64,000 nt of DNA, from NCBI RefSeq assembly GCF_000745015.1, contig NZ_JQNA01000002.1, forward strand, positions 6,200,001 through 6,264,000. Reading direction: 5' to 3'. The position numbers and the translations under genes are program-made. Positions 56,457 through 64,000 of this stretch are shown here, in pieces. This DNA comes from Burkholderia sp. 9120. Lineage in GTDB: Bacteria; Pseudomonadota; Gammaproteobacteria; Burkholderiales; Burkholderiaceae. The notes beneath the pieces were generated by a model. The model ran no database searches and was not told where the DNA came from. It saw nothing but the letters and a program-made list of their open reading frames with translations. The stretch's first letter is position 1, and every line of letters starts with the position of its first letter.

Positions 56457-57908
56457 CTAGATGACGTACAGATCGACGTACTCATTGACCGGCATGGCTT
56501 CGAGCCGTGCCTGATCCAGCGACACGTCGAGAATCGCCAGTTGTTGCCTGACCGGAAAGCGGCGCGCGAGGTTGGTCTTGAACTTCTCGACCAGCAACGG
56601 AATCCCGTCTTCGCGACGACGCTTATGACCGATCGGGTATTCGACTACGACTTCGTCGAATGACGACCCATCGTTGAATTCGATCGTCAGTGCATTGGCG
56701 ATCGAACGCTTCTCCGGATCGTGGTAATCCTTCGTGAACTGCGCGTCTTCGACACAAGCCATTCTGGCGCGCAGCACATCGATTCGCGCGTCCTGCGCGA
56801 TCGAATCTTCATAGTCCGCGGCCGTCAGGCGGCCGTGGATCAGCGGCACGGCGATCATGTACTGAATGCAATGATCGCGGTCGGCCGGGTTATTCAGTGG
56901 GCCCTTCTTGTCGATGATGCGCAACGCGGCTTCATGCGTGCGAATCGTGATCCGGCTGATGTCTTCAATGCGTTTGCCGTGCGCCACCAGTTGCGCATGC
57001 AACGTCATCGCCGCTTCCACCGCGGTCTGCGCATGGAATTCTGCCGGAAAAGAAATCTTGAAGAGCACGTTTTCCATCACGTACGACGCGTACGGCCGTT
57101 GGAACCTGAACGCGTTGCCTTTGAACAGGACGTCGTAGAAGCCCCACGTCGGCGCCGTCAGCACCGACGGATAGCCCATCTCGCCGGTCCTCGCGATCAG
57201 CGCGAGGCGCACCGCGCGCGACGTCGCGTCGCCGGCGGCCCACGATTTGCGCGAGCCCGTATTCGGCGCATGTCGGTAAGTGCGCAGCGCCTGTCCATCG
57301 ACCAGCGCCAGCGACACCGCATTGATCAGCTCGTCGCGCGAGAGGCCGAGCAGTTGCCCGACTACCGCCGTGGACGCCAGCTTGACCAGCAGGACATGAT
57401 CGAGCCCGACCTTGTTGAAGGAGTTTTCGAGCGCGATACAGCCTTGAATTTCGTGCGCCTTGATCATCGCGATCAACACGTCTTTCATCGGCAGCGGCGG
57501 CTTGCCCGCTGCGATGGCGCTGCGCGACAGCCAGTCGGCCGTGGCCAGAATGCCGCCGAGGTTATCCGACGGATGACCCCATTCGGCGGCTAGCCAGGTG
57601 TCGTTGAAGTCCAGCCAGCGGATCATGGCGCCGATGTTGAAGGCGGCCTGAACCGGGTCCAGCTGGAACGACGTGCCCGGCACCTTTGCGCCGTTGGGGA
57701 CGACCGTGCCCGGCACGATCGGTCCCATCAGCTTGGTGCAGGCCGGGTAGGTCAACGCCTCGAGTCCGCAGCCGAGCGTGTCGATCAGACAGTGACGCGC
57801 GGTTTCCAGCGCGAGCGCGCTGTCGATCGGATAGTCCAGAACGTAATCGACAATATCAACCAGGACCTGGTCCGGGTTGGGTCGCACGTTGGAAATCGGA
57901 GCGGACAT
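56457..57908 (-). CDS. prpD: 2-Methylcitrate dehydratase
   Basis: 483 residues, the same length as E. coli PrpD. MmgE/PrpD-family blocks are [94 protein letters not shown] and [23 protein letters not shown]. It dehydrates 2-methylcitrate to 2-methyl-cis-aconitate in the methylcitrate cycle for propionyl-CoA. It lies between the MliC-like gene and acnA. Confidence 0.93.
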   Translation of the reverse strand: MSAPISNVRPNPDQVLVDIVDYVLDYPIDSALALETARHCLIDTLGCGLEALTYPACTKLMGPIVPGTVVPNGAKVPGTSFQLDPVQAAFNIGAMIRWLDFNDTWLAAEWGHPSDNLGGILATADWLSRSAIAAGKPPLPMKDVLIAMIKAHEIQGCIALENSFNKVGLDHVLLVKLASTAVVGQLLGLSRDELINAVSLALVDGQALRTYRHAPNTGSRKSWAAGDATSRAVRLALIARTGEMGYPSVLTAPTWGFYDVLFKGNAFRFQRPYASYVMENVLFKISFPAEFHAQTAVEAAMTLHAQLVAHGKRIEDISRITIRTHEAALRIIDKKGPLNNPADRDHCIQYMIAVPLIHGRLTAADYEDSIAQDARIDVLRARMACVEDAQFTKDYHDPEKRSIANALTIEFNDGSSFDEVVVEYPIGHKRRREDGIPLLVEKFKTNLARRFPVRQQLAILDVSLDQARLEAMPVNEYVDLYVI

Positions 57909-57933
57909 CGGGGAGCGTTCCTGACGACGATAT

Positions 57934-58443
57934 TTAGTTCGAGTTGTTGATCGCGTTCGATTGCGTCGGCGCCGGTGCGCCCTGGATCATGGCTGCCGTC
58001 TTGCATTCGTCGGCCAGACGCGAGCTGTCCTTATCCGAGAACAGCATGGCCTTCGTCGGGATCACGACCAGATCCATACCCGATGCGGCGTCGTGGAAAC
58101 GGTCTGCGCCCGTGGTGGTCGCTTCGCGCGGCAGGTTGTAGTTCTTGTTCGCCCAGTGAACCGTGACGATCTGGTCACGCTTCATGTCGCCCTTCAGTTC
58201 GAAAGCCAGGCCTTCGTTGCACGACCACTTTTCCGCGCCGTCCGGTACCGGATCGACCTTCGCTTCCTTGGCCGGATTGACCTTGCGCTTGATCAGGCGT
58301 TTCGGTTGCGGGCGCTTTGCCACGGCCTTCGTGGCGGGCTTCGCGGTCGTGGTGGTCGTCGTTTGCGCGGCGGCGTCAGTCGCGACGGTCAGCATCGTCG
58401 TGGACAGTGCGCCAATCACGGCGGCGATCATCAGCTTTTTCAT
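57934..58443 (-). CDS. Secreted MliC-like protein (putative lysozyme-inhibitor fold)
   Basis: 169 residues from ATG 58443. Signal peptide to about TDAAAQ. A Thr-rich and then Lys/Pro-rich linker ([23 protein letters not shown]) follows. The C-terminal ~95 residues resemble Mli[56 protein letters not shown] and [10 protein letters not shown] with the conserved Cys pair. MliC/PliC proteins block host c-type lysozymes. Its place between prpC and prpD is odd. An alternative start nine codons upstream is possible. Confidence 0.65.
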   Translation of the reverse strand: MKKLMIAAVIGALSTTMLTVATDAAAQTTTTTTAKPATKAVAKRPQPKRLIKRKVNPAKEAKVDPVPDGAEKWSCNEGLAFELKGDMKRDQIVTVHWANKNYNLPREATTTGADRFHDAASGMDLVVIPTKAMLFSDKDSSRLADECKTAAMIQGAPAPTQSNAINNSN

Positions 58444-58551
58444 GGAGAAAACCTTTCTATCTAATTTCATTCAGTTGAACAGTGCGCGGGCTGCCGGTCC
58501 AGGCGACCGCGTCGGTGGAACTGCACGCGCCTTAAAAACGCACAGCGGCCG

Positions 58552-59739
58552 CTATTTTCTCCTATTTAGCGGCAGGTACTTCAAATTCTCCGGACCGGTG
58601 TAATTCGCGCTCGGGCGGATGATCTTGTTATCGATCCGCTGCTCGATGATGTGCGCGCTCCAGCCGGCCGTACGGGCGATCACGAACAGCGGCGTGAACA
58701 TCGCCGTCGGCACGCCCATCATGTGATACGACACCGCGCTGAACCAGTCGAGATTCGGGAACATCTTCTTCGCTTCCCACATGACCGATTCGAGCCGCTC
58801 GGCGATGCTGAACAGCTTGTTGTTGCCCGCTTCTTTCGAGAGCTTTTTCGCGATTTCCTTGATGACCTTGTTGCGCGGGTCCGAAATCGTGTACACCGGG
58901 TGGCCGAAACCGATCACCACTTCCTTGTTTTCCACGCGACGGCGGATGTCCGCTTCGGCTTCGTCCGGCGTCTGATAGCGCGACTGGATTTCGAACGCGA
59001 CTTCGTTGGCGCCACCGTGTTTCGGGCCGCGCAGCGCGCCGATCGCGCCGGTGATCGCCGAATAGATGTCGGAACCCGTGCCCGCGATCACGCGGCCGGT
59101 AAAGGTCGACGCGTTGAATTCGTGCTCGGCGTACAGGTTCAGCGACACATGCATCGCGTCGACCCACGACTTCGACGGCTCCACGCCATGCAGCAGATGC
59201 AGGAAATGGCCGCCGATCGAATCGTCGTCGGTTTCCACTTCGATGCGCTTGCCGTTGTGCGAGTAGTGATACCAGTAGAGCAGCATCGAACCGAGCGAGG
59301 CCATCAGCTTATCGGCGATGTCGCGTGCGCCCGGCAGGCTGTGATCGTCCTTCTCCGGCAGCACGGTGCCGAGCACCGAGACGCCGGTGCGCATCACGTC
59401 CATCGGGTGGGCGGCGGCCGGAATCCATTCGAGCGCGGCTTTCACGTTCGCGGGCAGGCCGCGCATGCCTTTGAGTTTCGCTTTGTAAGCGGTCAGTTCG
59501 GCCTGGGTCGGCAGCTTTTCGTGGACCAGCAGATAGGCGATCTCTTCGAATTCGCACGCGCCGGCAATGTCGAGAATGTCGTAGCCGCGGTAATGCAGGT
59601 CGTTGCCGGTCTTGCCGACCGTGCACAGGGCGGTGTTGCCCGCCGTCACGCCCGACAGCGCAACGGATTTCTTCGGCTTGAAGCCGCTCTTGGGTTCGTC
59701 GCCGCTTTGTGCACCGGCGTTTTGCGTTGTCTCGCTCAT
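58552..59739 (-). CDS. prpC: 2-Methylcitrate synthase
   Basis: 395 residues of the PrpC/citrate-synthase fold. N-terminal [38 protein letters not shown] is typical of PrpC. Catalytic His in [12 protein letters not shown] and [12 protein letters not shown], and Asp in [15 protein letters not shown]. Condenses propionyl-CoA (also acetyl-CoA) with oxaloacetate. ATG 59739 with GGAGATTGCGGGAG upstream. A minor role as citrate synthase is possible; the housekeeping gltA usually follows sdhCDAB, beyond this window. Confidence 0.93.
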   Translation of the reverse strand: MSETTQNAGAQSGDEPKSGFKPKKSVALSGVTAGNTALCTVGKTGNDLHYRGYDILDIAGACEFEEIAYLLVHEKLPTQAELTAYKAKLKGMRGLPANVKAALEWIPAAAHPMDVMRTGVSVLGTVLPEKDDHSLPGARDIADKLMASLGSMLLYWYHYSHNGKRIEVETDDDSIGGHFLHLLHGVEPSKSWVDAMHVSLNLYAEHEFNASTFTGRVIAGTGSDIYSAITGAIGALRGPKHGGANEVAFEIQSRYQTPDEAEADIRRRVENKEVVIGFGHPVYTISDPRNKVIKEIAKKLSKEAGNNKLFSIAERLESVMWEAKKMFPNLDWFSAVSYHMMGVPTAMFTPLFVIARTAGWSAHIIEQRIDNKIIRPSANYTGPENLKYLPLNRRK

Positions 59740-59899
59740 CTCCCGCAATCTCCTTTGTGCCTGCTCGTTGCTTCAGGTTGAACCGCGTGTTCGACGTGTG
59801 CTGCGTGCTGCCTGATCTGATCTTGCGAGCCGCTTGCCCGGCGCCACATGCCAGCGTGGTTCCGCGACGCGAGGCCGACGGTATGACGTGGCGTCAAGC

Positions 59900-60916
59900 T
59901 CATGATGCGGCGTGCGCGTTAGCGCCCACTTCCGCGAAGAGCGGCGCGGCGTCTTGTGCGATCGCGCGGCCCGTGGCTCGCGCATGGCGCAGCACCGACC
60001 AGTAGTAGCGGTAGCTGGCGCGATCGTGCAGCGTGTCGTGATGGCGCGTCGGCCCCCACTGGGCGGACTGCGCGGCGAGCAGGATCTCGGTGGCCGTGGC
60101 GATTTCTTCGTCGCGCGGGGCGAACGCGGCGACGATCGCCTCGATCTGCGCCGGATGGATGCTCCACATGCGCGTGTAGCCGAATTCGTTGCGAGCGCGC
60201 GCGGCGTCGTTCGCCACCACGCTCATATCGCGCACTTCCGTACTGACGTTATGCGACGGCACCTTGCCGTAAGCGTGACACGCGGCCGATATCTCCAGCT
60301 TGGCGCGCCGCACCAGCGGATGATCGAACTGACCGGGCGAGCGCATCGCGGTATCGGGAATCGCGCCGTTGTGCGCGGACACGAAATCCATCAGGCCGAA
60401 GCTCAGGGCTTCGACGCCCGGCAGCGCGGCCAGATCGAACACGCGCGTGAGCGCGCCGTGCGTCTCGACCAGCAATTGCACCGGCACCGGTTGCGCGATG
60501 CCCAGCTCGCGGCGCATCGCCTCGATGTACGCGACCATTTCGGCGGCGTCGGCGACGTGACGGATCTTGGGCAGCGTGATGTAAGCAGGCGCTCGCTTCG
60601 CGGCCCGCAGAATGAGACGGACGTCGTCGCGCCAGTGCGCGTGATCGAAGTCGTGAATCCGCACGCCGACGCGGCCAAAGTGGTCATGCTCGCTGCCCAG
60701 CAGCGACGCGACCAGCTCCGCGTGTTCCGCTTCGCGACCCACCTGAGCGCCGTCTTCGCAATCGAGCGTGATGTCGAACACCGGCCCGAGTTGCTGCTGC
60801 AACGCGAGCGATTTCAGCATCAGCTTTTCGCTGCCGGCGTAGTGATCGCAGGCAGGCAGCACAGCGGGCGGCACTTCGCCGTCAAACAGCACTTCGGCGG
60901 GTGTGAGGGCGCGCAT
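59900..60916 (-). CDS. HpcH/HpaI-CitE family CoA-ester lyase (malyl-CoA/citramalyl-CoA lyase-like)
   Basis: 338 residues. TIM-barrel CitE signatures are ITLDCEDGAQVGREAEHAELVASLL, RIHDFDHAHWRDDVRLIL, ITLPKIRHVADAAEMVAYI, QLLVETHGALTRVFDL, LSFGLMDFVSAHNG and YTRMWSIHPAQIEAIVAAFAP. The Glu/Asp Mg2+ ligands are present. Family members cleave or form malyl-CoA, citramalyl-CoA or beta-methylmalyl-CoA. Lying between mdh and prpC, it may link acetyl- or propionyl-CoA with glyoxylate. prpB (2-methylisocitrate lyase) is absent here. Confidence 0.88.
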   Translation of the reverse strand: MRALTPAEVLFDGEVPPAVLPACDHYAGSEKLMLKSLALQQQLGPVFDITLDCEDGAQVGREAEHAELVASLLGSEHDHFGRVGVRIHDFDHAHWRDDVRLILRAAKRAPAYITLPKIRHVADAAEMVAYIEAMRRELGIAQPVPVQLLVETHGALTRVFDLAALPGVEALSFGLMDFVSAHNGAIPDTAMRSPGQFDHPLVRRAKLEISAACHAYGKVPSHNVSTEVRDMSVVANDAARARNEFGYTRMWSIHPAQIEAIVAAFAPRDEEIATATEILLAAQSAQWGPTRHHDTLHDRASYRYYWSVLRHARATGRAIAQDAAPLFAEVGANAHAAS

Positions 60917-61064
60917 CTTCGGCGTCAGGAGCGTGGGAAATGTTGAGAGAAAGCTGATTCGGACGCGCTCTGCTCGCTGTACAGCTTGTCATGCCGTGAA
61001 GCAGCGGCGCAAAACGCGTTCGAATCAGGTGCGAACCGCCGTGTCGGCATCATCATTCGCACGT

Positions 61065-61108
61065 AAAAAACCGGAACCCGCCGCGGTGTTACTACGGAGG
61101 AGTTCCGG
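61065..61108 (-). terminator. Rho-independent terminator after mdh
   Basis: CCGGAAC (61071-61077) pairs with GTTCCGG (61102-61108). Read on the minus strand it ends in six T. It lies between mdh and the lyase gene, so mdh is at least partly separate from the genes that follow. Confidence 0.75.
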
Positions 61109-61125
61109 CTCATCTGCATGGGCGC

Positions 61126-62109
61126 TTAGCCGAGCAGGTGTTGAACGCCTTCGCGCTCTTCCAGCAGTTCGTTCAGCGTGCCGTCCATCTTCTCGCGCGA
61201 GAACGCGTCGATTTCCAGGCCTTCCACACGCTTGTATTCGCCGTTTTCGCACGTAACCGGCACACCGTAGACAATGTCTTCCGGAATGCCGTACGAACCG
61301 TCCGACGGGATACCCATGGTGACCCACTTGCCGTTCGTGCCGAGCACCCAGTCACGCACGTGGTCGATCGCAGCGTTAGCCGCCGACGCTGCCGACGACA
61401 GGCCGCGCGCTTCGATGATCGCCGCGCCGCGCTTGCCGACGGTCGGGATGAACGTGTTGCGGTTCCATTCTTCGTCGTTGATCAGCTTGGTCAGGTCTTG
61501 ACCTTCTGCCGTTGCAACGCGGAAGTCCGGGTACATGGTCGGCGAGTGATTGCCCCACACGGCCAGCTTTTCGATCGACGCGACCGGCTTGCCCGACTTG
61601 GCGGCCAGTTGCGACAGCGCGCGGTTGTGGTCCAGGCGCAGCATGGCGGTGAAGTTCTTCTTCGGCAGATCCGGCGCCGACTTCATGGCGATGTAGGCGT
61701 TCGTGTTGGCCGGGTTGCCGACCACCAGCACCTTCACGTCGCGGCTCGCGACTTCGTTCAGCGCCTTGCCCTGAACCGTGAAGATTTCAGCGTTAGCCGA
61801 CAGCAGGTCTTTACGCTCCATGCCTTTCGAACGCGGGCGGGCGCCGACCAGCAGGGCCACGTCTGCATCCTTGAATGCGACCTTCGGGTCGTCCGTGATC
61901 ACGACGCCCGACAGCAGCGGGAATGCGCAATCATCCAGTTCCATCACGACGCCTTTGACGGCGCCTTGCGCTTGCGGCAGGTCGAGCAGTTGCAGGACAA
62001 CCGGTTGGTCCTTGCCGAGCAGGTCGCCATTGGCGATGCGGAACAGCAGGGAGTAAGCGATTTGACCTGCGGCGCCGGTGACGGCAACGCGCTTTGCGGG
62101 CTTAGCCAT
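61126..62109 (-). CDS. mdh: Malate dehydrogenase
   Basis: 327 residues. NAD-binding [13 protein letters not shown] and QLLDLPQA (acidic strand-2 end). Substrate Arg residues in [25 protein letters not shown] and [13 protein letters not shown], with catalytic His in [13 protein letters not shown]. Standard cytosolic TCA enzyme of the type common in Betaproteobacteria. It heads the minus-strand block, divergent from the GntR and sdh genes, with about 500 bp between. Confidence 0.97.
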
Positions 62110-62538
62110 TGAGAAATCTCCAGGACGATGCGTTAGACGCTAGGGAAAACGCCATTCTATATGTGCGTTCAGCGAAGCGTTGTGAAACACGGCGGAATTC
62201 ACTGTTCGCGGACGACCTCGTAATCGTGACGAGGCCGGGTGGCGCGCTGCGACAAGACCGCCATGCCGGAAACCTGACTCTGTTACACCGAGCGGGGGAG
62301 CGGAATAATGAGGCGCCGAGTAGCCGCTGCACGGTGCGGGCTCCTGCAAACAGCGCGTTTCGGCAAGCGTCTGACCAACGAATGGCGGGCGGATCGAAAC
62401 CTGAACTGCGAGGGAACAGCATGGTGCAGAGTGGCTGCCGGTGCGTCGCGGCGCTGCCTTCAGCAGCCTCCGAAAAACCCGCAAACCCTTGCTCGACAAG
62501 GAGTGTAGGAGTCGTCAGACACAAAGTCAACATTATCT

Positions 62539-62558
62539 TATGTCTTATATAAGACATA
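62539..62558. promoter_or_regulatory. Perfect 20-bp palindrome upstream of GntR gene
   Basis: TATGTCTTATATAAGACATA is a perfect 20-bp palindrome, 56 bp upstream of the GntR ATG. GntR regulators bind such palindromes, so this is a strong candidate for an autoregulatory operator, perhaps also acting on mdh. Confidence 0.75.
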
Positions 62559-62567
62559 TCTGTTGCG

Positions 62568-62579
62568 GGGAAAACCCTA
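62568..62579. promoter_or_regulatory. GGGAAAACCCTA dyad (third copy)
   Basis: The same 12-nt core as the tandem dyads before DUF3563, here 35 bp upstream of the GntR gene start and 9 bp after the palindrome. Confidence 0.5.
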
Positions 62580-62613
62580 GACGCGGCCTAGGCCTTTATG
62601 ATGAAATGCGCGC

Positions 62614-63414
62614 ATGAATTCGAACCCGGCGAACACAACGAATCCGAGCGGCCAGGCGGCCGCGGGCGAAGGTGTGCCCGCTGCCGTTCCCGCCACGTCG
62701 CCGACTTTCAGCCCCTTGTATCAGCAGATCAAGGGCTTGATTACGCAGAGCCTGGAAAGCGGCGAATGGAAGCCGGGCGAGATCATTCCTAGTGAAGTCG
62801 AATTGGCGGCCAGATACAAGGTCAGTCAGGGCACGGTGCGCAAGGCGATCGACGAACTTGCCGCGGACAACCTGCTGGTCCGTCGCCAGGGCAAAGGTAC
62901 GTTTGTTGCAACGCACAACGAAGACCGCGCCCAGTTTCGCTTCCTCAGATTACTGGCCGATGACGGCGCGGAGCATCCGCACGTCAGCCGCCTGCTGGAG
63001 TGCCGGCGTTTGCGCGCTTCGGCGGACATCGCGCGGCAACTCGATCTCAAGCCCGCCGATCCGGTGGTGTTGATCAAACGTCTGCTGCAGTTCGACGGCG
63101 AAGTCACCGTGCTCGACGAAATCTGGCTGCCCGGTGCGGTGTTTCGCGGCCTCACGCTCGAACGGCTGTCGGAGTATAAAGGTCCCCTCTACGCGATGTT
63201 CGAGACGGAATTCGGCACGCGCATGATCCGCGCCACGGAGAAGATCCGTGCGGTGGCGGCGGAACCCGCCGTGGCCGATCTGCTGAATGTGCCCGCCGGT
63301 TTTCCGCTGCTATCGGTCGAGCGCGTGTCCTATACATATGGTGACCGGCCGGTTGAGGTACGCCGTGGTTGGTATGTCACAACCGGGTATTACTATCAGA
63401 ACGATCTAAGCTGA
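62614..63414 (+). CDS. GntR-family regulator with UTRA domain (HutC type), adjacent to sdh
   Basis: 266 residues. Ala/Pro-rich N-terminal 30 residues, then the GntR winged HTH (YQQIKGLITQSLESGEWKPGEIIPSEVELAARYKVSQGTVRKAIDEL), a RRQGKGTFV wing, and a C-terminal UTRA ligand-binding domain (RFLRLLADDGAEHPHVSRLLECRRL, VTVLDEIWLPGAVFRGLTLERL, PLLSVERVSYTYGDRPVEVRRGWYVT). The ligand is probably a small metabolite. Next to sdhC and divergent from mdh, it likely controls TCA genes. Confidence 0.93.
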   Translation: MNSNPANTTNPSGQAAAGEGVPAAVPATSPTFSPLYQQIKGLITQSLESGEWKPGEIIPSEVELAARYKVSQGTVRKAIDELAADNLLVRRQGKGTFVATHNEDRAQFRFLRLLADDGAEHPHVSRLLECRRLRASADIARQLDLKPADPVVLIKRLLQFDGEVTVLDEIWLPGAVFRGLTLERLSEYKGPLYAMFETEFGTRMIRATEKIRAVAAEPAVADLLNVPAGFPLLSVERVSYTYGDRPVEVRRGWYVTTGYYYQNDLS

Positions 63415-63570
63415 ACAGGCTGGAAAAAGGCGCGGCGTCCCACACCCGCGCCTGTTTGAAGGCGTCTTTATCGCGTGTGCTGTAACGGACCTGTCGTGGT
63501 TTTCGCTGCAGCGCGATATAAAAAGGCGCTAAAATTGCGGATTAGTGTGACTACATAGTAGGGGTCTAGC

Positions 63571-63987
63571 ATGGCTGAAGCCGTAAAAAAACCGAGGCCG
63601 GAATTCCGGAACATCGGTATCGGGCAGATTTTGACGGCATACCGTCTCCCGCTAGCGGGGCGAGTGTCGATCTTGCACCGCTTGAGCGGTGGTCTGCTTT
63701 TTGTTTTTCTTCCGTTCCTGCTGTACCTCTTTGATCAGAGCCTGACGTCCGAACTCAGTTTCGATGTCTTCAAGGGCTTCCTCTCCAACATCATCGTCAA
63801 GCTCATCACGCTCGTTCTCGCGTGGGCCTTCCTGTTCCATTTCTGCGCGGGTGTGCGTCACCTGATCATGGACACGAGCCACGGCCTCACGACCAAAGAG
63901 AAGGGCAAGCAAACCTCCATCGTCGTACTGGTCGTTTCGTCGCTCCTGACGATTGTCTTCGCGCTCAAACTCTTCGGAGCATTCTAA
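63571..63987 (+). CDS. sdhC: Succinate dehydrogenase, cytochrome b556 subunit
   Basis: 138 residues, three membrane helices. The N-terminal SILHRLSGGLLF is the SdhC signature with the ubiquinone-site Ser/Arg. The heme-ligand His lies in FHFCAGVRHLIMDTSHG. Membrane anchor of complex II, binding heme b and ubiquinone with SdhD. It is the first gene of the expected sdhCDAB operon. Confidence 0.96.
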   Translation: MAEAVKKPRPEFRNIGIGQILTAYRLPLAGRVSILHRLSGGLLFVFLPFLLYLFDQSLTSELSFDVFKGFLSNIIVKLITLVLAWAFLFHFCAGVRHLIMDTSHGLTTKEKGKQTSIVVLVVSSLLTIVFALKLFGAF

Positions 63988-63991
63988 AAAA

Positions 63992-64000
63992 ATGGCAAGT
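63992..64000 (+). CDS. sdhD: Start of next gene, probably sdhD (truncated by window end)
   Basis: ATGGCAAGT (Met-Ala-Ser) begins 4 bp after the sdhC stop. sdhD follows sdhC in nearly all proteobacterial sdh operons. Only three codons are visible, so the call rests on position. Confidence 0.5.

Larger units (their letters stand above)
62110..62613. other. Large intergenic region between mdh and GntR gene
   Basis: About 500 bp with no convincing gene on either strand. It holds the mdh promoter region (with a half-dyad TAGGGAAAAC at 62141-62150), the 20-bp palindrome and the GGGAAAACCCTA dyad near the GntR gene. Small open frames are present but lack family similarity. Confidence 0.4.

Noticed and set aside
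62110..62538. Possible small RNA or gene in the 500-bp gap upstream of mdh
   Set aside because: No clear promoter-terminator pair, tRNA-like fold or supported reading frame could be made out by eye.

Overview
The window is high-GC proteobacterial DNA with dense short-spaced genes and long mirror ORFs on the opposite strand. The gene content points to Burkholderiales: an intracellular PHA depolymerase, a BvgA-type regulator, a DUF3563 mini-gene and a block of TCA/methylcitrate genes leading into sdhC. A Paraburkholderia/Burkholderia replicon, possibly the second chromosome, is the best guess. This is inference from gene content, not a database match. I see no rRNA, tRNA, CRISPR array, insertion sequence or prophage.

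Region by region. 1-3.3 kb: the 3' part of prfC, an orphan two-domain fimbrial adhesin and a GcvA-like LysR regulator. 3.7-6.1 kb: a Pat-like protein acetyltransferase whose acyl-CoA ligase part looks degenerate. 6.2-7.7 kb: a conserved hypothetical gene and an IclR regulator. 8.0-17.0 kb: a sugar ABC transporter plus six enzyme genes that together make a non-phosphorylating L-fucose (or D-arabinose-type) oxidation pathway, using a split UxaA-type dehydratase. 17.1-25.3 kb: a thioesterase, a chemoreceptor with a sigma-28-like promoter, a cold-shock protein, an AGE-family epimerase, an MgtC-family protein, a low-complexity membrane protein, DUF3563 and a His-rich secreted protein. 25.4-31.9 kb: a 3-hydroxyacyl-CoA dehydrogenase, a hipBA toxin-antitoxin pair behind four evenly spaced operators, a flavin reductase, a cupin, phaZ and a GST behind a sigma-54-like promoter. 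32-43.2 kb: a second chemoreceptor with a related sigma-28-like promoter, copA with a CueR-type promoter, a PaiB-like protein, a DUF1254 lipoprotein and a large AsmA/DUF748 protein.

43.3-49.5 kb: a MocR regulator divergent from a four-gene polyamine-type ABC transporter. 49.7-53.6 kb: an OmpA-like lipoprotein, a BvgA/EvgA-like response regulator, a membrane-anchored HPt protein and a single-pass membrane protein. This cluster has an HPt and a response regulator but no kinase, and is the best candidate here for an undescribed signalling system. 53.7-62.1 kb (minus strand): mdh, a CitE-like lyase, prpC, a MliC-like secreted protein, prpD and acnA, a carbon block joining the TCA and methylcitrate cycles. 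62.6-64 kb: a GntR/UTRA regulator with a perfect 20-bp palindrome in front of it, then sdhC and the first codons of sdhD.

Recurring regulatory themes are the paired chemoreceptor promoters, the hipBA operator array, and an AGGGAAAACCCT-type dyad found twice before DUF3563 and once before the GntR gene.
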